Shown: positions 1 to 12,159 of the stretch, piece after piece | Numbering within the stretch: position 1 is the first letter of the stretch | Layout of the letters: every line of letters starts with the position of its first letter | Source: Torreya grandis | Lineage: Eukaryota > Streptophyta > Pinopsida > Cupressales > Taxaceae | Reading direction: 5' to 3' | Assembly: GCA_037957365.1 (NCBI GenBank) | Contig: JARHVA010001426.1 | Location: 1,608,501 to 1,672,500, forward strand | DNA: 64,000 nucleotides | The notes under the pieces: model-generated | What the model saw: only the letters and a program-made list of their open reading frames with translations | Databases searched by the model: none | Told to the model about the DNA's origin: nothing | Program-made: the position numbers and the translations under genes

Positions 1-1
1 C

Positions 2-1010
2 TTGATCACTAAGGAGCTCATCGAAGAAACTACTAGGATGCATTATTCTAGCATCAAAGCATTTAATTACAAAAAGAGAAAGGAGGATCTTTTTGACATT
101 TTATTTATGAAACAAAAGAAGAAACCCAAGATTTCATCCCATAAATGTTTCATGAGGTTAGAACTACTGAGGAAATGGCCTGAAGTTTGCCTCCAGATAA
201 TGAGGTATATTACCTTAGAAGAAAAACATATTATGATTTTTTTCCATAATTTCTTATTACTTAATTAATTCAAAGGCCACACCATTATCATTCTATTTTT
301 TTTACAATCCTTGGAAGCTTTGGTACTAAACTTCAAGAAGAACCCTTCAACATACTTAATTCACCAAGGTCTAATTTTTTTGCTAATTAAGAGAGGGGAC
401 CATAGTGGTCCAAAATCATCACTGAGGTGATTGATATCCCTAGTGAGAAGGAAGAAATTAAAGGGGGGAGGAATTTTCCATAGATTTATCTTCTGATCAT
501 CAATTAGAAGAAAAAAATATTGAGGATTCTACCGAACTAAAGGAGGAGGAACCCAGACTGGACATAAGGAGTTCTACCTACATCCCTCTATTAGCTACCA
601 GAGGTAGAGGGGTTCTTGATTCTCATGCCAAGGTAGATATCATGAATTCCCTTCAAAATTTACACTAGAAGATTTCTATCCAGAAGCTTTTGTGCAAAAA
701 AATTGTGAATGAGTTTGAAAAGTTTCAAGGGCTACTGGGTCACATGTCAGTAGCCTCTAAATTGGGTAAGGATCATCCAAAACACACTCCCTATGGTAAA
801 AAATCAACTCATATTGGAATAAAATAGGATGTTAATAGGGATCTCAAGGAGGACAAAGTGGAGACGTAGTCTACTAGCCTCAAACACAAAATATAAGAAG
901 AAGATAAGGATCAGTTCATGGGAAGTCATATTAAAGGAAATAATAACAAAGGTGATAGTACTATGACACACAATTTGGTCTTTTATTCTGATTCAAAATA
1001 GTTGGGCTTG
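2..1010 (+). pseudogene. Decayed coding stretch, unknown family
   Basis: The first 266 bases are open for 88 codons and read as a basic, lysine-rich protein (RKWPEVCLQIMRY, then FHNFLLLN). After a stop, coding-like reading continues in pieces: HQGLIFLLIKRG near 370, and an acidic stretch with EEEPRLDIRSSTYIPLLATRG near 540-610. Several stops and frame changes follow, so no intact product is possible. The left end is cut by the window edge. The stretch reads like a transposon-associated accessory protein, but I cannot name a family. From about 1,010 to 1,200 it passes into T-rich sequence without coding signal. Seen: the open frame and its composition. Inferred: that it is one decayed gene. 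Confidence 0.35.
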
Positions 1011-1216
1011 TTCTATCTCTTTTTTTTTGGTATTATGTTTATTTGGTTGATACTTTGCATAGGTTTGGTGGCATGGGGCTTTAGTTTTTGGGTTCATTTA
1101 TTGCTCTTTTTTTGTCCTTTGGCTTTGTCATGTCTATCTTTCAAGTTTATTCTATAAAGGGAATGGACCCCTTCAACCCAAATTTTAACCAATCAAATAA
1201 AAATATATATATACAT

Positions 1217-1480
1217 TGAAGGGTAACGTAATAACTTCATGGCTACCTTGAAGGTAACTCCCAAGAGATACCTTTATGCATAGAGGAACCATTGAAGGTA
1301 TTAAAAGGTCCTTCTATCTTAAAATAATTCCAATCATGTGTATTTTCAAGGAAAATACTAGGATACCCATTGAAATTACTACAAATACATGTTTGAAAGT
1401 CTCTCCTATGAGATACCTAATACCTTACAAACATGCATTATGGTGCACTCAAAGGTACTACACAATCTTCAATTTTATCA
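1217..1480. repeat. Repeat with GAGATACC palindrome boxes, left copy
   Basis: The segment holds several CTTGAAGG/GGTAAC motifs, a partial box CAAGAGATACC at 1262-1272 and a box at 1399-1417 whose arms pair around a short centre. Closely related boxes recur at 5975-5994 and 6196-6214, so the two clusters bracket about 4.5 kb. I cannot decide from sequence alone whether they are terminal repeats of one element or separate copies of a small repeat. The 70-codon open frame here has no coding character. Confidence 0.4.
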
Positions 1481-1740
1481 TGAGATAATTTAAAAATTCT
1501 TCAATTTTATACATTGTAACAAATATAAAGATAAAATAACATGGCATTAAGAATTTTGGATTGTAAACAACATAATACAAGATATAAAAAGCTAAAACAA
1601 AATAGAGTACACAATATGCACTATGAAAAATATAACATCAAAATAATATATAGCTTTTTATATTACTCTATCTCTTCACATTTTAGCTTTCTGGCATACA
1701 TAAAGAAAAGAGACATGGCATTCTTATATCTATCGCTTTC

Positions 1741-4700
1741 TTAACAAGGCCGAAGACATCTAAAAGATACCCTGTACACATGTCCTTGCTCCACATCCAG
1801 CACTTTCATGGACTTAAAATCTTGTTTCATCCCAAGATAAAATTTGAACTCTAATCTCAACTCAATTTGGAAAAGATTAACCTTTCAAAAAATTGGTAGT
1901 AATCACTATAAGCTTTTTAGTTTTCCATATTTTCCTACTACCCTTTTCAATTCTTAAACTATATAACTTGAACTACACATTAACTTACTATGTAGGTTGT
2001 GGCTACCCAGACTACACCTTTATATGCAGCTTTCTCTTTTGCAAAATTGCTTGGAGTTCCTATGGTGGAATGAACTTAGGTTCATCTATGATATGCGCAA
2101 TATTTAGTTCAACTTATGAGAGTTCATGCTTGAATATTTTCCAATTATCATGTACTTCCTGCACCATGGTAAGCAAAACATGTAGTGGAATCTGAATAAC
2201 CATCAAATTATGAATATGTACTTCTTCTATGATGATAAGGAAGTCTTTGGAATTTGATAGCTTAAGCTATATATCTAACACAATATCATCCAATCTATCT
2301 ACATTCCTTTGGGCTTGAATTTCTATAAATGTGTTGCATGTTGTCTCATTCTACCAGACCTAGAGCTTCTTCATCATGGTATCCTTAGCTTCTAAAAACT
2401 ATTGAAATGCACCATTTAGTGTTTTCATAGTATCCATTAGATCATTCACTAAAAATTTAGATTTATCTACCATTACGACATCTAGTTTAGAAAAATCTAG
2501 GGATTTATCAAGATGATGCCTCTAATAAAGCATTCCTTACACAATCTACCTAGCCTGATGCACAACTATATCTAAGACTTGCACATATTACTCTATAAGT
2601 TCATAAATGCCTTATATCTCAGTGAATATAACCTATCCTTGGGTGAATAATTTATGTGCACTCACCTAATCCTTTTTTTGTTGAGTTAGTAATGCAGTGA
2701 GTTGTTTGTCTTGGGACATTACTTGATCACTAAGGACTTGTGCAGTTAAAGCAAGACAAGATGCATTGATGAGTTGTTGAGCATCATCAATTTGATTTTG
2801 TGCTTCCATTTTATCCTCATGTATTATAAAAACCATCTATTCCAAGTCCAAATCCTTTAGCGTAATGTATTTTTGGAATGCATCTACTCCTTCAATTTCC
2901 TTAGATAATGGCAGATATGAAACATCCAAAGATATCTCCATGGAAGTAAAAGAAATCATGGTAGATCTCATTCAGATATTGGTATTTGTGGATACCTATA
3001 TTACATATAAATCATTTGTTTCCATGTTATATTGTTATTTCTCTAAATATTTATATTTTATAACCATGATACCTTTGCACATGAAAAACTTTCTAGACTC
3101 AGCTAGAGGGACACATGTATCCTTGTGTCACATTGTGCCCCTAAAATTCACCTAATGGACACTACTTGTTATGGATGGATCTCAAAAAAATACCAAACAT
3201 TTGAGTATGATGGTTGAAGAACTCACTTGATAAAGACTAAATTTTTTTTGCATCATTTTCCATACCAGGCTCCTTTCTTTTTGTGGATCTACAAACTATG
3301 TAGACGATGAACCAGATTCTAGATATTTTTCAAAAAAAATTGCCACAAGTTCATACTGAGCTTCTTCTTGACCTATAGTATCCTTAATAATAGTGGTATG
3401 GGGTTTGATAATGTTAACCAAATGGTCACTTCTTACCTTATTCTTCACTTGTCAAGTGTGCACTACTTTCCAAAAAAATAACTCATTATCTTCCTCTTTA
3501 TCCTAAACTTTTTGACCAATGTCTTCAATCATGAATTGAATAACTTCCTATTCATCAAACCCATGAGATCATAATCTTAAGCTATCCTTGGCACATGTGG
3601 GTTTTCTAAACAATACTTGATTTGTCTTGATCTCCAAGGCACTATGGAATATTAGGGTGAAGCCTGTGGTTATGCAGCTAGTTTTGGTTGTTCTTGCTCT
3701 TGTTGGCCTTATTGTGTAACTAGGGCTCTTTACCTCCATACCTTAGCTTGTGCTTCGACCATTATGATTAAAAATGGTATTGGAGTCATATTTGGTGTGG
3801 ATAACTCATGCACCTTGATTTGAATACCATTGTACAACCTAGTTATTGATGAATGCTACCTTAAATATTGTATGACATCATATGGAATTTGAGCTTACAA
3901 CCTGATCAAAGCTAGAGCATCAATCCACCATGTGTTAAACCATCTTATGTTCTCATATATATTGCCATATATTATTCCAAGTGATACCTACGAGGGTAGT
4001 AGTAGGCCAAAATTCCATAGTAACATTAATTTGGCCTAGTGAGGACTTCCATTGGGTGAAGCATAACAACAAAACCAAAAAATAATATTGTAAATTTTTC
4101 AAGATTCCTAAAAGTACCTTCTTGATATTAGTGGTAAGCTCAGATGCAAAAAAATTAGGCTAATTTAAGTTCTCATTTTGTTGTATCATGTGATACATAA
4201 TGTCAATTAATCCTTTTGTTGCCTACTTGGCCTACTTCATTATCTGCCAAAACCTCTTTATAATACACTATACTAGAATGCACATTGCATCATCCTGAAT
4301 GGAGTAAATTAGGGTTCCTCTACCTAACCTAGTGGGAATCTTATCCTAAACATATGGATGAATTGGTGGTGTGGTGAAATTATATCATAATAACAATTTT
4401 CATGATTGAGGAGGCATATGGCTTTCACCATGGTCTGTGTATTGATCCAAATGGTGATATCTCTAGATAAATGAATATCCCCTTGGTTGTATCTACTTGA
4501 CAAGGTATGCATGACCTCATCTAGTTGAATAAATGTAGGTAACTTGATTAGCCTCTCTACATCAAAATCAAAAAGTAAATGTTGAAGTGTAAGATCTCTT
4601 GCTTGTGCACCTGGTTATATTGATAGGGTAAAGAGAGTAACTTTGGCCATTTATAAAAAGTTTAAGGGATCCAAGTCATTGAATTTGACTTATTGAAGAC

Positions 4701-5230
4701 CTAGAACTATCCCCATTTCTACCTTCTCTGTATCTATGAGTGGCATCAAAAACTTACTCCTATCCATGACTAAACTTGTAATCTACAGTGTTTGATTGCT
4801 TTGTTCTACCAAAATTTGGGTATCAATTTTTCCACACAGGATTATATCAAGAGTAGATAGTATAATATTCTTCTTTGCCAAAGGTTTAATGTTTTTTCAT
4901 TATTCCTATACATTTTTTTATAGATTTTGGAATCCAATTTTCTATTTCCAACCTCTTTAAATGAATTTAATACCTGTGCACGAGTGCTCTTCCTCATCTT
5001 TAATATTTTGGCTTTCATGATAACCTTTTATGTCTCAAAAATCTTGAAATTACCCCAAAACCTATCATGTCCCAACTTGATCTACCTCAACTAAGATGAA
5101 AAATTTCCAAATACCATGTCATTAATGGTTTTGCATGAGCATTATCAATCCATCTGACATGCATGTCTTGTCCCCACTACTTTCTTAAACTTAATTCAAG
5201 ATCGATGTACTTTTTTACCAAATTACTTCT
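1741..5230 (-). pseudogene. Decayed minus-strand coding region, coiled-coil-rich, unknown
   Basis: Read on the minus strand, about 3,130 down to 1,990 gives long stretches broken by scattered stops. They are rich in L, K, E, D and Q with heptad-like spacing (for example DKQLTALLTQQKK and DLMDTMKTLNGAF), as in a coiled coil. The upstream part, about 5,200 to 3,200, is more decayed; its longest open piece is 62 codons at 4324-4512. The general layout, a longer N-terminal part followed by a coiled-coil C-terminal part, resembles the unknown protein at 56.6-59.6 kb, but I see no clear residue-level match. No catalytic motif was recognised. The region lies between the palindrome-box repeats and may be the cargo of one old element (inference). 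Confidence 0.3.
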
Positions 5231-5867
5231 TAATCTCCTTTATTCAATAAAGTATTAACAATGATATTTTACATTTTTGAATAACTTATTAAATGCATTT
5301 AATAAGTTGTATTATTCATACCCATAAGAGCCTCTTGGAATCTACAAGCATGTAGCAATAGATGCAACCGTAGATAGAATAAGAGTCCTCAACCAAGGAC
5401 CAAAAAATCCATTAGTTGAAGAGTGACCTTGCCACTCACTCCCAGAAGATATCTTATTTGGGAGAGAATAAAAACTGTAAGTATCAAACTTGAAGCTAGT
5501 TCTTGGGTTCATCATAGACTCATAGTGATTGAGTGCACAAGTAAGCATATTAGCAAACTTGAAGTCTCAACCCCTTTTGCACATGACATGTGTCATCACG
5601 ATGCTCCTTAGGAAAGAAGTTATTATTTAAAGAAAAGGCATTCCATTAACCCAGGGAAGTGAGCCCCATTTTTAACAAGAATTTTAGAGGTAGTTCAAAG
5701 GGAGACATGTGTCACCATAATGCTCCTTGCATATCCCTAGGATTTATTACATAAAGTTACATCTATTAGTCTTTGAGTTAACAAGATGTAGACACTCGGC
5801 ATAATCATAGAGAGTCACTCACCTAGTGAACTTGAAATATTTTTTGAGTGTTAAAATGTCACAGTTT

Positions 5868-6230
5868 CATGGGTGCATGCCACATACCCTTAAACTTAAT
5901 GTCATGGGTAACCTTGAAGGTATTACCCATTACTACCTTCAAACCTTGAAGGGTTATCATATGCATGTATGAATGGTATCTCCTAAGAGATACCTTCAAA
6001 ATTTTGGGTCCACAACATAGGTTAAAATCAAATACAGGATCCCAAAATATAATAAGATAATCATTTTTCATAATTTTACTCAAAACCCTCATTGCTCATT
6101 ATCATTTTGTATTGTAATAAAATACATGGTTGAATATTGACTCAATTAGTTATTTTTGTCTACGAAACTATTCCACTATGATGCATGATTTAAATGTATC
6201 TCTTAGGAGATACCTTTAAAGTAGGATGAA
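5868..6230. repeat. Repeat with GGTATCTC/GAGATACC palindromes, right copy
   Basis: Two near-identical palindromic boxes lie at 5975-5994 (GGTATCTCCTAAGAGATACC) and 6196-6214, the second in the opposite orientation. Around them are repeated CTTGAAGG and GGTAACC motifs (5,905-5,955). The same motifs occur at 1217-1480. They could mark the ends of a DNA transposon or a small non-autonomous repeat; no target duplication was identified. Confidence 0.45.
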
Positions 6231-6499
6231 GTAATAATTGAAGTATGCAGTATATGACAGTAAAAGATATTATTTTATTGATTTGACATAAATTGTGTCA
6301 TTAAAAAAAAATGTTATACATTAAATTTTTAACATTTTTAGGTTTTAACATATCTCCATGCTTATGTTTTGGTATAAATATAGCTTTATCTCCTACAAAC
6401 AAGTATAAATTGGAATGTCTTATAAATAACCTAAATAACAACACTTCTCATGTCTTTTGCAAATGTCCAGCTGAAAAATCATACCTCAATGGCTTTCCA

Positions 6500-9400
6500 A
6501 TGTGGAGACTATGTTTCTCTCATAAATAACGGTAAGGTTGTTGGTGAAGGAAAAATACACAAAGTGGTAGGTGTAGATACTGAATCTTTGGAACCCATAA
6601 ATATCACTTCCACATGCCATAATAAATAAATACCTATTGGATGTGTAAGCATTAATGTGACTAAAGATTTTGATTTAAGTCTACCACTTCCATTTCCTAT
6701 AACTCTTATGGATAATTTGGGGGATGTAGTTAATATTTTTACTATATGGAGCACAAGAATGATACAACACACCACAAACAATTTTTCTATAGACAATGAC
6801 ATGGAACAAAGTCAAAATAATTTGCATCTAGTTCTGCATATACAACCATTACAACAAGAAAAACCTTGATTGGATTCATTTGTTTGATATATGGATGATC
6901 TTACCATATTTCAAAGCCTAATAAAAACTTTCTTTGGGAAAAAGGTGAATTTGTTTCACAAATATACAGCTCTTGCAAAAGATGAAAAATTTGCCTTTGG
7001 TTATGTTGAATTTGCAAAACCAGGGGAGATTTTTGGTTGCATATATGTCCCCATGTTATAAAATGAATTGGTAATTTACATAATTCATGTTATATAACAT
7101 TGTGAGACTTGTATTATAGAGGAAAATGAAACATATATCATTTGATGGCCTTCCAACAAAATAGTGGACACTGAGACTTGTCAAGCAATCAATTTACCAT
7201 ACATGACAACAAAGGAGAAAGAAATTTGAAATGTTTGAGATGTAGTAGATAATGAATTCAATCCTTTCCTAACATTCCTATCATAAAGGTATCCAAAAAA
7301 CTTATCCCATTCCTACAAAAACTCAAGATAAAAAAGAAGATAGCCAAATAATTAACTCAACCAAGTAGAGTTTGATAAAAGCATAAATAGTGAGATTACA
7401 ACAATGTATGCAGATAAATGTTGCACTAAAAAATGTTTTCAGTTAGGATTGTCATTTAAGGTTCTAAAATATGCGAAGATGAATTTGATTGATTACACCA
7501 CAATAGATAAGAGGCAGCATGTCTTGGATGCCCTTTTTGACAGTTTGTTTAAGAAAAAAAAAACAAAACTAGCATTGATTTTTAGGGTACAGAGATTTGT
7601 TTGGAAGCTTGGCATTAAAAAAATGGATTGAAGAGAAGTAAATTTTTTGAGATTCAAAATTTTCAAAAAAATGGGGAATGAAATCCATTCCATGTAGGAA
7701 TATTTTGATAAAATCCATAAAAGAAGACAATGGCAGCTAAAGATTTGTTGGACCAATCGGTGTATGATTTTCTAGATGTTTCCCCATGACTAACATGCCA
7801 AGTAGATATAGATGGTTCATGAGAAAATATTTAACATCTTCTATTATATTTCACTCAAAAATTTATGAGGTGCCACATCAATGAACAACTAGAAGATATG
7901 GAATATGAACCAATATCCTAGCCAAAATTCAATAACATATGGAGAACTAATTTTCATGATGTGGCCATTGCCACGTCTGATAAATTTTCTAGGTGAAAAA
8001 CATGCATCTTTTTAACTCAATATAAATGCTCTGGGTCACTCTCTAGAGATCATGAAGAGCATACTGATCAAGAATTTGTGATGTGCTCAAATCAAATATT
8101 TTTTGCAAGACAAATGTATCACACACATAAATAAATGTTAGAACAATACCCTAAAGAATGCCTCACTTTCAATCATGAAAAGGTGGAACATCAAAAATCA
8201 TTTGTGCTGAGGACAATGATAAAAACAAAAGTAGTTACTGATAGAATATTAGAATTGTCAATGGCAGGGATTATAACACATGGTCTTAGAGTAGGCAAAT
8301 ATGGGAATTTTTTATCATACGTTCTTTGAGGGTCTAAATTTACTATCACGTCATTGAATAAATGTTTTACGGATATGGAAATAAAAGTGCCAGATACTTA
8401 TGTATCTTTACTATATAAACCTAGATCTTCAAAATATCCATTATATGATGCACTTTTGTCTAAAAACTACTACCCTGAATGCAATAAATATAGAGAAGAA
8501 GCACAATCAATTGGTGTCTTCAAAAAACTTCCTTTCAGGCTATACCTTAAACTAGACAACTATTGTTGGGATAATAATAATAACTACTTCCATCTATAAT
8601 TATATTTAAAAAATGTCTAACCTTATATGGAATTAATGTTACATTTACAAATTCATAAAATCATGTCTTTTTGTATAGGTATGTGTTGTAATATTTATCT
8701 CTCCTTGTCTACAAAGGTGTTTTCCTCAATTTTGAGGTTAGATTTCTTCATGTAGGACATACCCATGAAGACATTGATGGCACATTTGGAAACCTGTCTA
8801 AATGTATAAAGAGGAAATATGTATGGAGTATGGTAGAGATGATGGGCACTTATAGGACATGTGAAAATACAAGAAACTTCATGCCATATTTGATTGAAGA
8901 GGCAAAGGATTTAAAAAAGTATGTTAATAGTTACCAGTTGAAGGGAAGAAATGAAATAGTAGGCTTGAAAAATGGTCAATACTTCTATGCATTGACTAAG
9001 GTCAACTCATTATGCTTTTCAAAAACCCTATAAGAGATAGAAATTGGTCCCCCTAGTTACATTATGGGGAACAAAATAAAATGGTGAGCCAAATTATCCA
9101 TAAGCTAATCCAGCAAAAATATATTTCAAAGACTTGAAAAATAAAGAAATGTCTAAATATTCCATTGTTGCTAAATTCTTAGATAGAAGTATAAAAAAGA
9201 GTTAAAAATAAATTAAATATAACTTGAATAAGTATGTACAACATTTCAATGAATTTGTTTGACCAAAAATAGTAAGTGGAAGGATATAGCATATTACTTC
9301 CAAAAAATCCATGACATAATGAAAGAAGACATGTTCCCTTTTGAATTTGAGTGCATATGAGAGTTTTGGCCTAGAACTTATCATGACATACCCCTACATA

Positions 9401-9850
9401 TAGATCTACACAAAATGGTTCATGATACCACCCTTGATTTTGGAGTGGCATCTACAAATACATATGTTAGTCCAAGAAGCATAAGAACAAGAATTTCATT
9501 TGATCTAGCTCAAGATGTGCAAATTAGAGATATGTTGTTTACCAAAACTAGTGATTCTATAGGAGTGGACTACACAGTATGGGTTGATAGAGCTAAAATA
9601 AATATTGAGATACTAAAAAAAAATGGGGATATAGAATTAAGGGTTATTGTAGCTTGGTTCATCCCAGTTCATGCAAGGAAAAAATATGTAGAAGAAGAAA
9701 AAAATTATTCACACTGCTTAGACAAGAAATGGAAGAAAAACCATCCATACTCATATATAATATCATTTACACTTGGAAACAAAATAAAAATTGGAGAGGT
9801 CATACACATGTTCTCACTAATTTTTAAAAAGGCATTATAATAGACTATTT
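6500..9850 (+). pseudogene. Broken DUF7869-like gene (possible transposase-like protein)
   Basis: Pieces in several plus frames line up in the order I recall for proteins carrying the DUF7869 domain. A CC-rich N-terminal piece (MYADKCCTKKCFQLG) is at 7,404. A segment reading NNIWRTNFHDVAIATSDKFSR is near 7,930-7,990. A block TFNHEKVEHQKSF stands near 8,165 where relatives have a D-containing box followed by KT. A block LYLKLDNYCWDNNNN lies near 8,540-8,585, and a clear FLHVGHTHEDIDGTFGN block near 8,745-8,800. The last two blocks are separated by about 100 bases ending in TTTTGTATAG, a good 3' splice site, which suggests an intron. Frames are broken by several stops. The biochemical role of the family is not established to my knowledge; an RNase H-like transposase role is inference. 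The family call rests on pattern memory and needs a profile search. Confidence 0.5.
9415..9840 (+). CDS. 141-codon open frame, probable C-terminal part of the DUF7869-like gene
   Basis: This is the longest uninterrupted frame in the first 10 kb. It encodes 141 residues with ordinary soluble-protein composition, including DVQIRDMLFTKTSDSIGVDY and ELRVIVAWFIPVHARKKYV. No membrane segment or signal peptide is apparent. It starts about 380 bases after the last open piece of the DUF7869-like gene, on the same strand, and probably represents a downstream exon or the C-terminal region of that gene. Its first ATG need not be a real start. I recognise no catalytic motif. An independent gene is possible but less likely, given the decay around it. 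Confidence 0.35.
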   Translation: MVHDTTLDFGVASTNTYVSPRSIRTRISFDLAQDVQIRDMLFTKTSDSIGVDYTVWVDRAKINIEILKKNGDIELRVIVAWFIPVHARKKYVEEEKNYSHCLDKKWKKNHPYSYIISFTLGNKIKIGEVIHMFSLIFKKAL

Positions 9851-10742
9851 GAATGCATCATCCCACTAAGGACAAATAAAAATAGTGATAAAAGGTTTGG
9901 GAAATTTGAAATGGTGTTTCCTTAATTTTGGAATGAGAAATATGAATGGTTTTTTCAAAATTTACTCCATTTTTGAGAATGTATAATGTTTTATTATTTT
10001 ATTTATTTATATTTATTTCTAGTGGCACTTCACATTTTAGGACTTAAAAAATATGCCTTGACATTTGAGTTTTATATTTTATACTATGACAATTTAGTAT
10101 TTTGATAATTGTGAATCTATTTAATATAACTTGACTATTGGAACATCCACTTTGAATTTTTTCATCCTTCAAAATGGTCTTCAAAAAAAGGTCTTCATAA
10201 TTTTCATATCTAAGAATTTAGTACACTACAGCTTTTGTGTTTTTCAAAATAATATTTAACATTCCCATGTATGCGAAAAAGTTTTCAAGCTTTATGCCTT
10301 GGAATATCCCACTTGTGAATAAATATTTTTTATTTGTATTTTGTGTATCAACAAATTTTATTTGGATTTTTATGTGGTACACAAGATTGTGCCACATGGC
10401 ATAATCTTGGTAATTTAGCTGTGTAGAAGGATGACCAGTCCAAAAAAGTTCCCAAAATAATAAAAGCACCTGAGATTACAACATGAATCATAATATTGGT
10501 AACATGACATAAATACAAGATAAAATTTGATGGTTGTGAGGAAATCATTCAAATCAAATTAAAAAGATAGCTCATGATCCAATCAACTGACGACACATGG
10601 CATCCCAATCATATTAAGCTGTTTTAAATCACAAATAAGTTGAGTGCATGATTGATTATGAATTATTTTTCCTTAAGAAATATACCACCAAGTTTTATAA
10701 TGTCTATAAATGCATGTTCTATGAACCAATTTGAATGGTTTC

Positions 10743-11029
10743 ATAATTTGGACTTATTTCAAATATATAATATAGACCTGATTTATTTGTTATAAGTCCA
10801 AGTAATTCTTAATGAAGTCCAATTTATTTATGATAGTTTTCAACTACTAATAAATAAATTATTTATGATTATTTTAAATAATTTGGACTTATCACAAATA
10901 CATTAGATAGATATGATTTATTTTTAAGAAGTCCAACTTAATCTCAATACAATCCAATTTAATCTGGATACAGTCCTATTTATTTCAGGTAATTTTTGAA
11001 AATTTGGATTATTGATAAGTCCAAATTAT
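10743..11029. repeat. Small inverted-repeat unit (ATAATTTGGACTTAT ends)
   Basis: The 15-base sequence ATAATTTGGACTTAT lies at 10743-10757 and again at 10878-10892. Its exact reverse complement lies at 11015-11029, with a close relative at 10792-10806. The roughly 290-base unit is strongly AT-rich and contains further AAGTCCAA/TTGGACTT motifs. It resembles a MITE-like or duplicated hairpin insertion. No target duplication was confirmed. It sits just left of the first gag-like sequence. Confidence 0.4.
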
Positions 11030-11379
11030 AAAAATGCATTTAATTGACCCATTTTCATTATTTATACATCCAATTTTATCATATGACCATATCTACAATG
11101 AACCCATTGACATGTCTGTCCCTATCTGACCATATCCTCCCCAGTGGGAACTTCCCAAGTTTTCTAAGTTTTAGAGTAAGGAGGATCCCCAATATCACCT
11201 CAAGGAATTTAGGAATGTATGTTATTTGATTACCTATGATTATTCTCTCCTTTTATATACCTTCCCCATGTCCCTATCTAGCCCAACATTGGATTAGTAT
11301 AGTGCCATAACCAAACACTCTCTCTTATCCTTCACCCAGTTGGCCCAAAATTTCTTGAATCACTTTTATAATAAACATC

Positions 11380-12150
11380 TCAAATAAAGTTTCCATCACT
11401 AACCTTTACTCTATCCAGAAATTTGATGATGAATATATTTCTCATAATTGTAGCCTATTGGAAAAACTTAATTAATCAACTTTCCTTCTCTTTACCCCAA
11501 CCTAAACTGATAGAACTTTTTGCTTGGGTATGTGTCAAACACATCTCTTCTACATTGCATGTTCAGAGATTCAAGACCTTTGACGAAGATTTTACCATGA
11601 CCCATAAGTTGGAAAATAGAGCCATCAATGAAGGAAAGTTGAAGTTGAAAAATAAAAACTCTACCTACAAAGCCAATGAGGCTTCTTCTTCTAAACTAAG
11701 CAACTAAACCAATACCAATGCCAAGAACAAGGGAAATGTAAATGCATTTTTCCTTCATACCACTCCTCTACCATCTTTCAAACAACAAAATTCCTCTAAC
11801 TCCTCAAAATAAAGCATGAGAAACCAAAACCAAAGTAATCAAAAGTAATTTACCCCACTTGGGGAATCTTAGGCTTCAATCTTAGAGAAGTTACTGAAAG
11901 CCAATATCATACAACTTCCTCCCATCAACTCCCCTCAACATTTTTATTTTTCTAATCCTTCACTTAGATATTACAATAAGAAAAACCTATGTACTTTCCA
12001 TTGAATAGCTGGGTATGATGTTAATAGGTGTAACACCTTCAAAAGCATTATCCAAACCTCATTGACAAGGGGGAGCTTGTTTTGGATAGCCCCAATGTAC
12101 CTCAAAACCAAGCCCTTGACATTTTTAGACAACCTTTTCCCAATCATGCA
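11380..12150 (+). pseudogene. gag: Gag remnant of the first Tat-type element
   Basis: Open pieces include 11423-11707 (94 codons), whose C-terminal half is lysine- and asparagine-rich. In another frame near 11,850 the reading TPLGES...EKLLKANIIQLPPI appears. It is followed near 11,985-12,090 by a degraded zinc-knuckle-like CTFH...AGYDVNRC block and a TRGSL/DKGEL stretch. This order (capsid end, TPLGESYES-like box, H/C-rich block, IQDLIDRGEL-like box) is what I know from Tat-type gag. Stops and frame changes interrupt it. The protein would have formed the virus-like particle. Confidence 0.55.
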
Positions 12151-12159
12151 CCTAATAAA

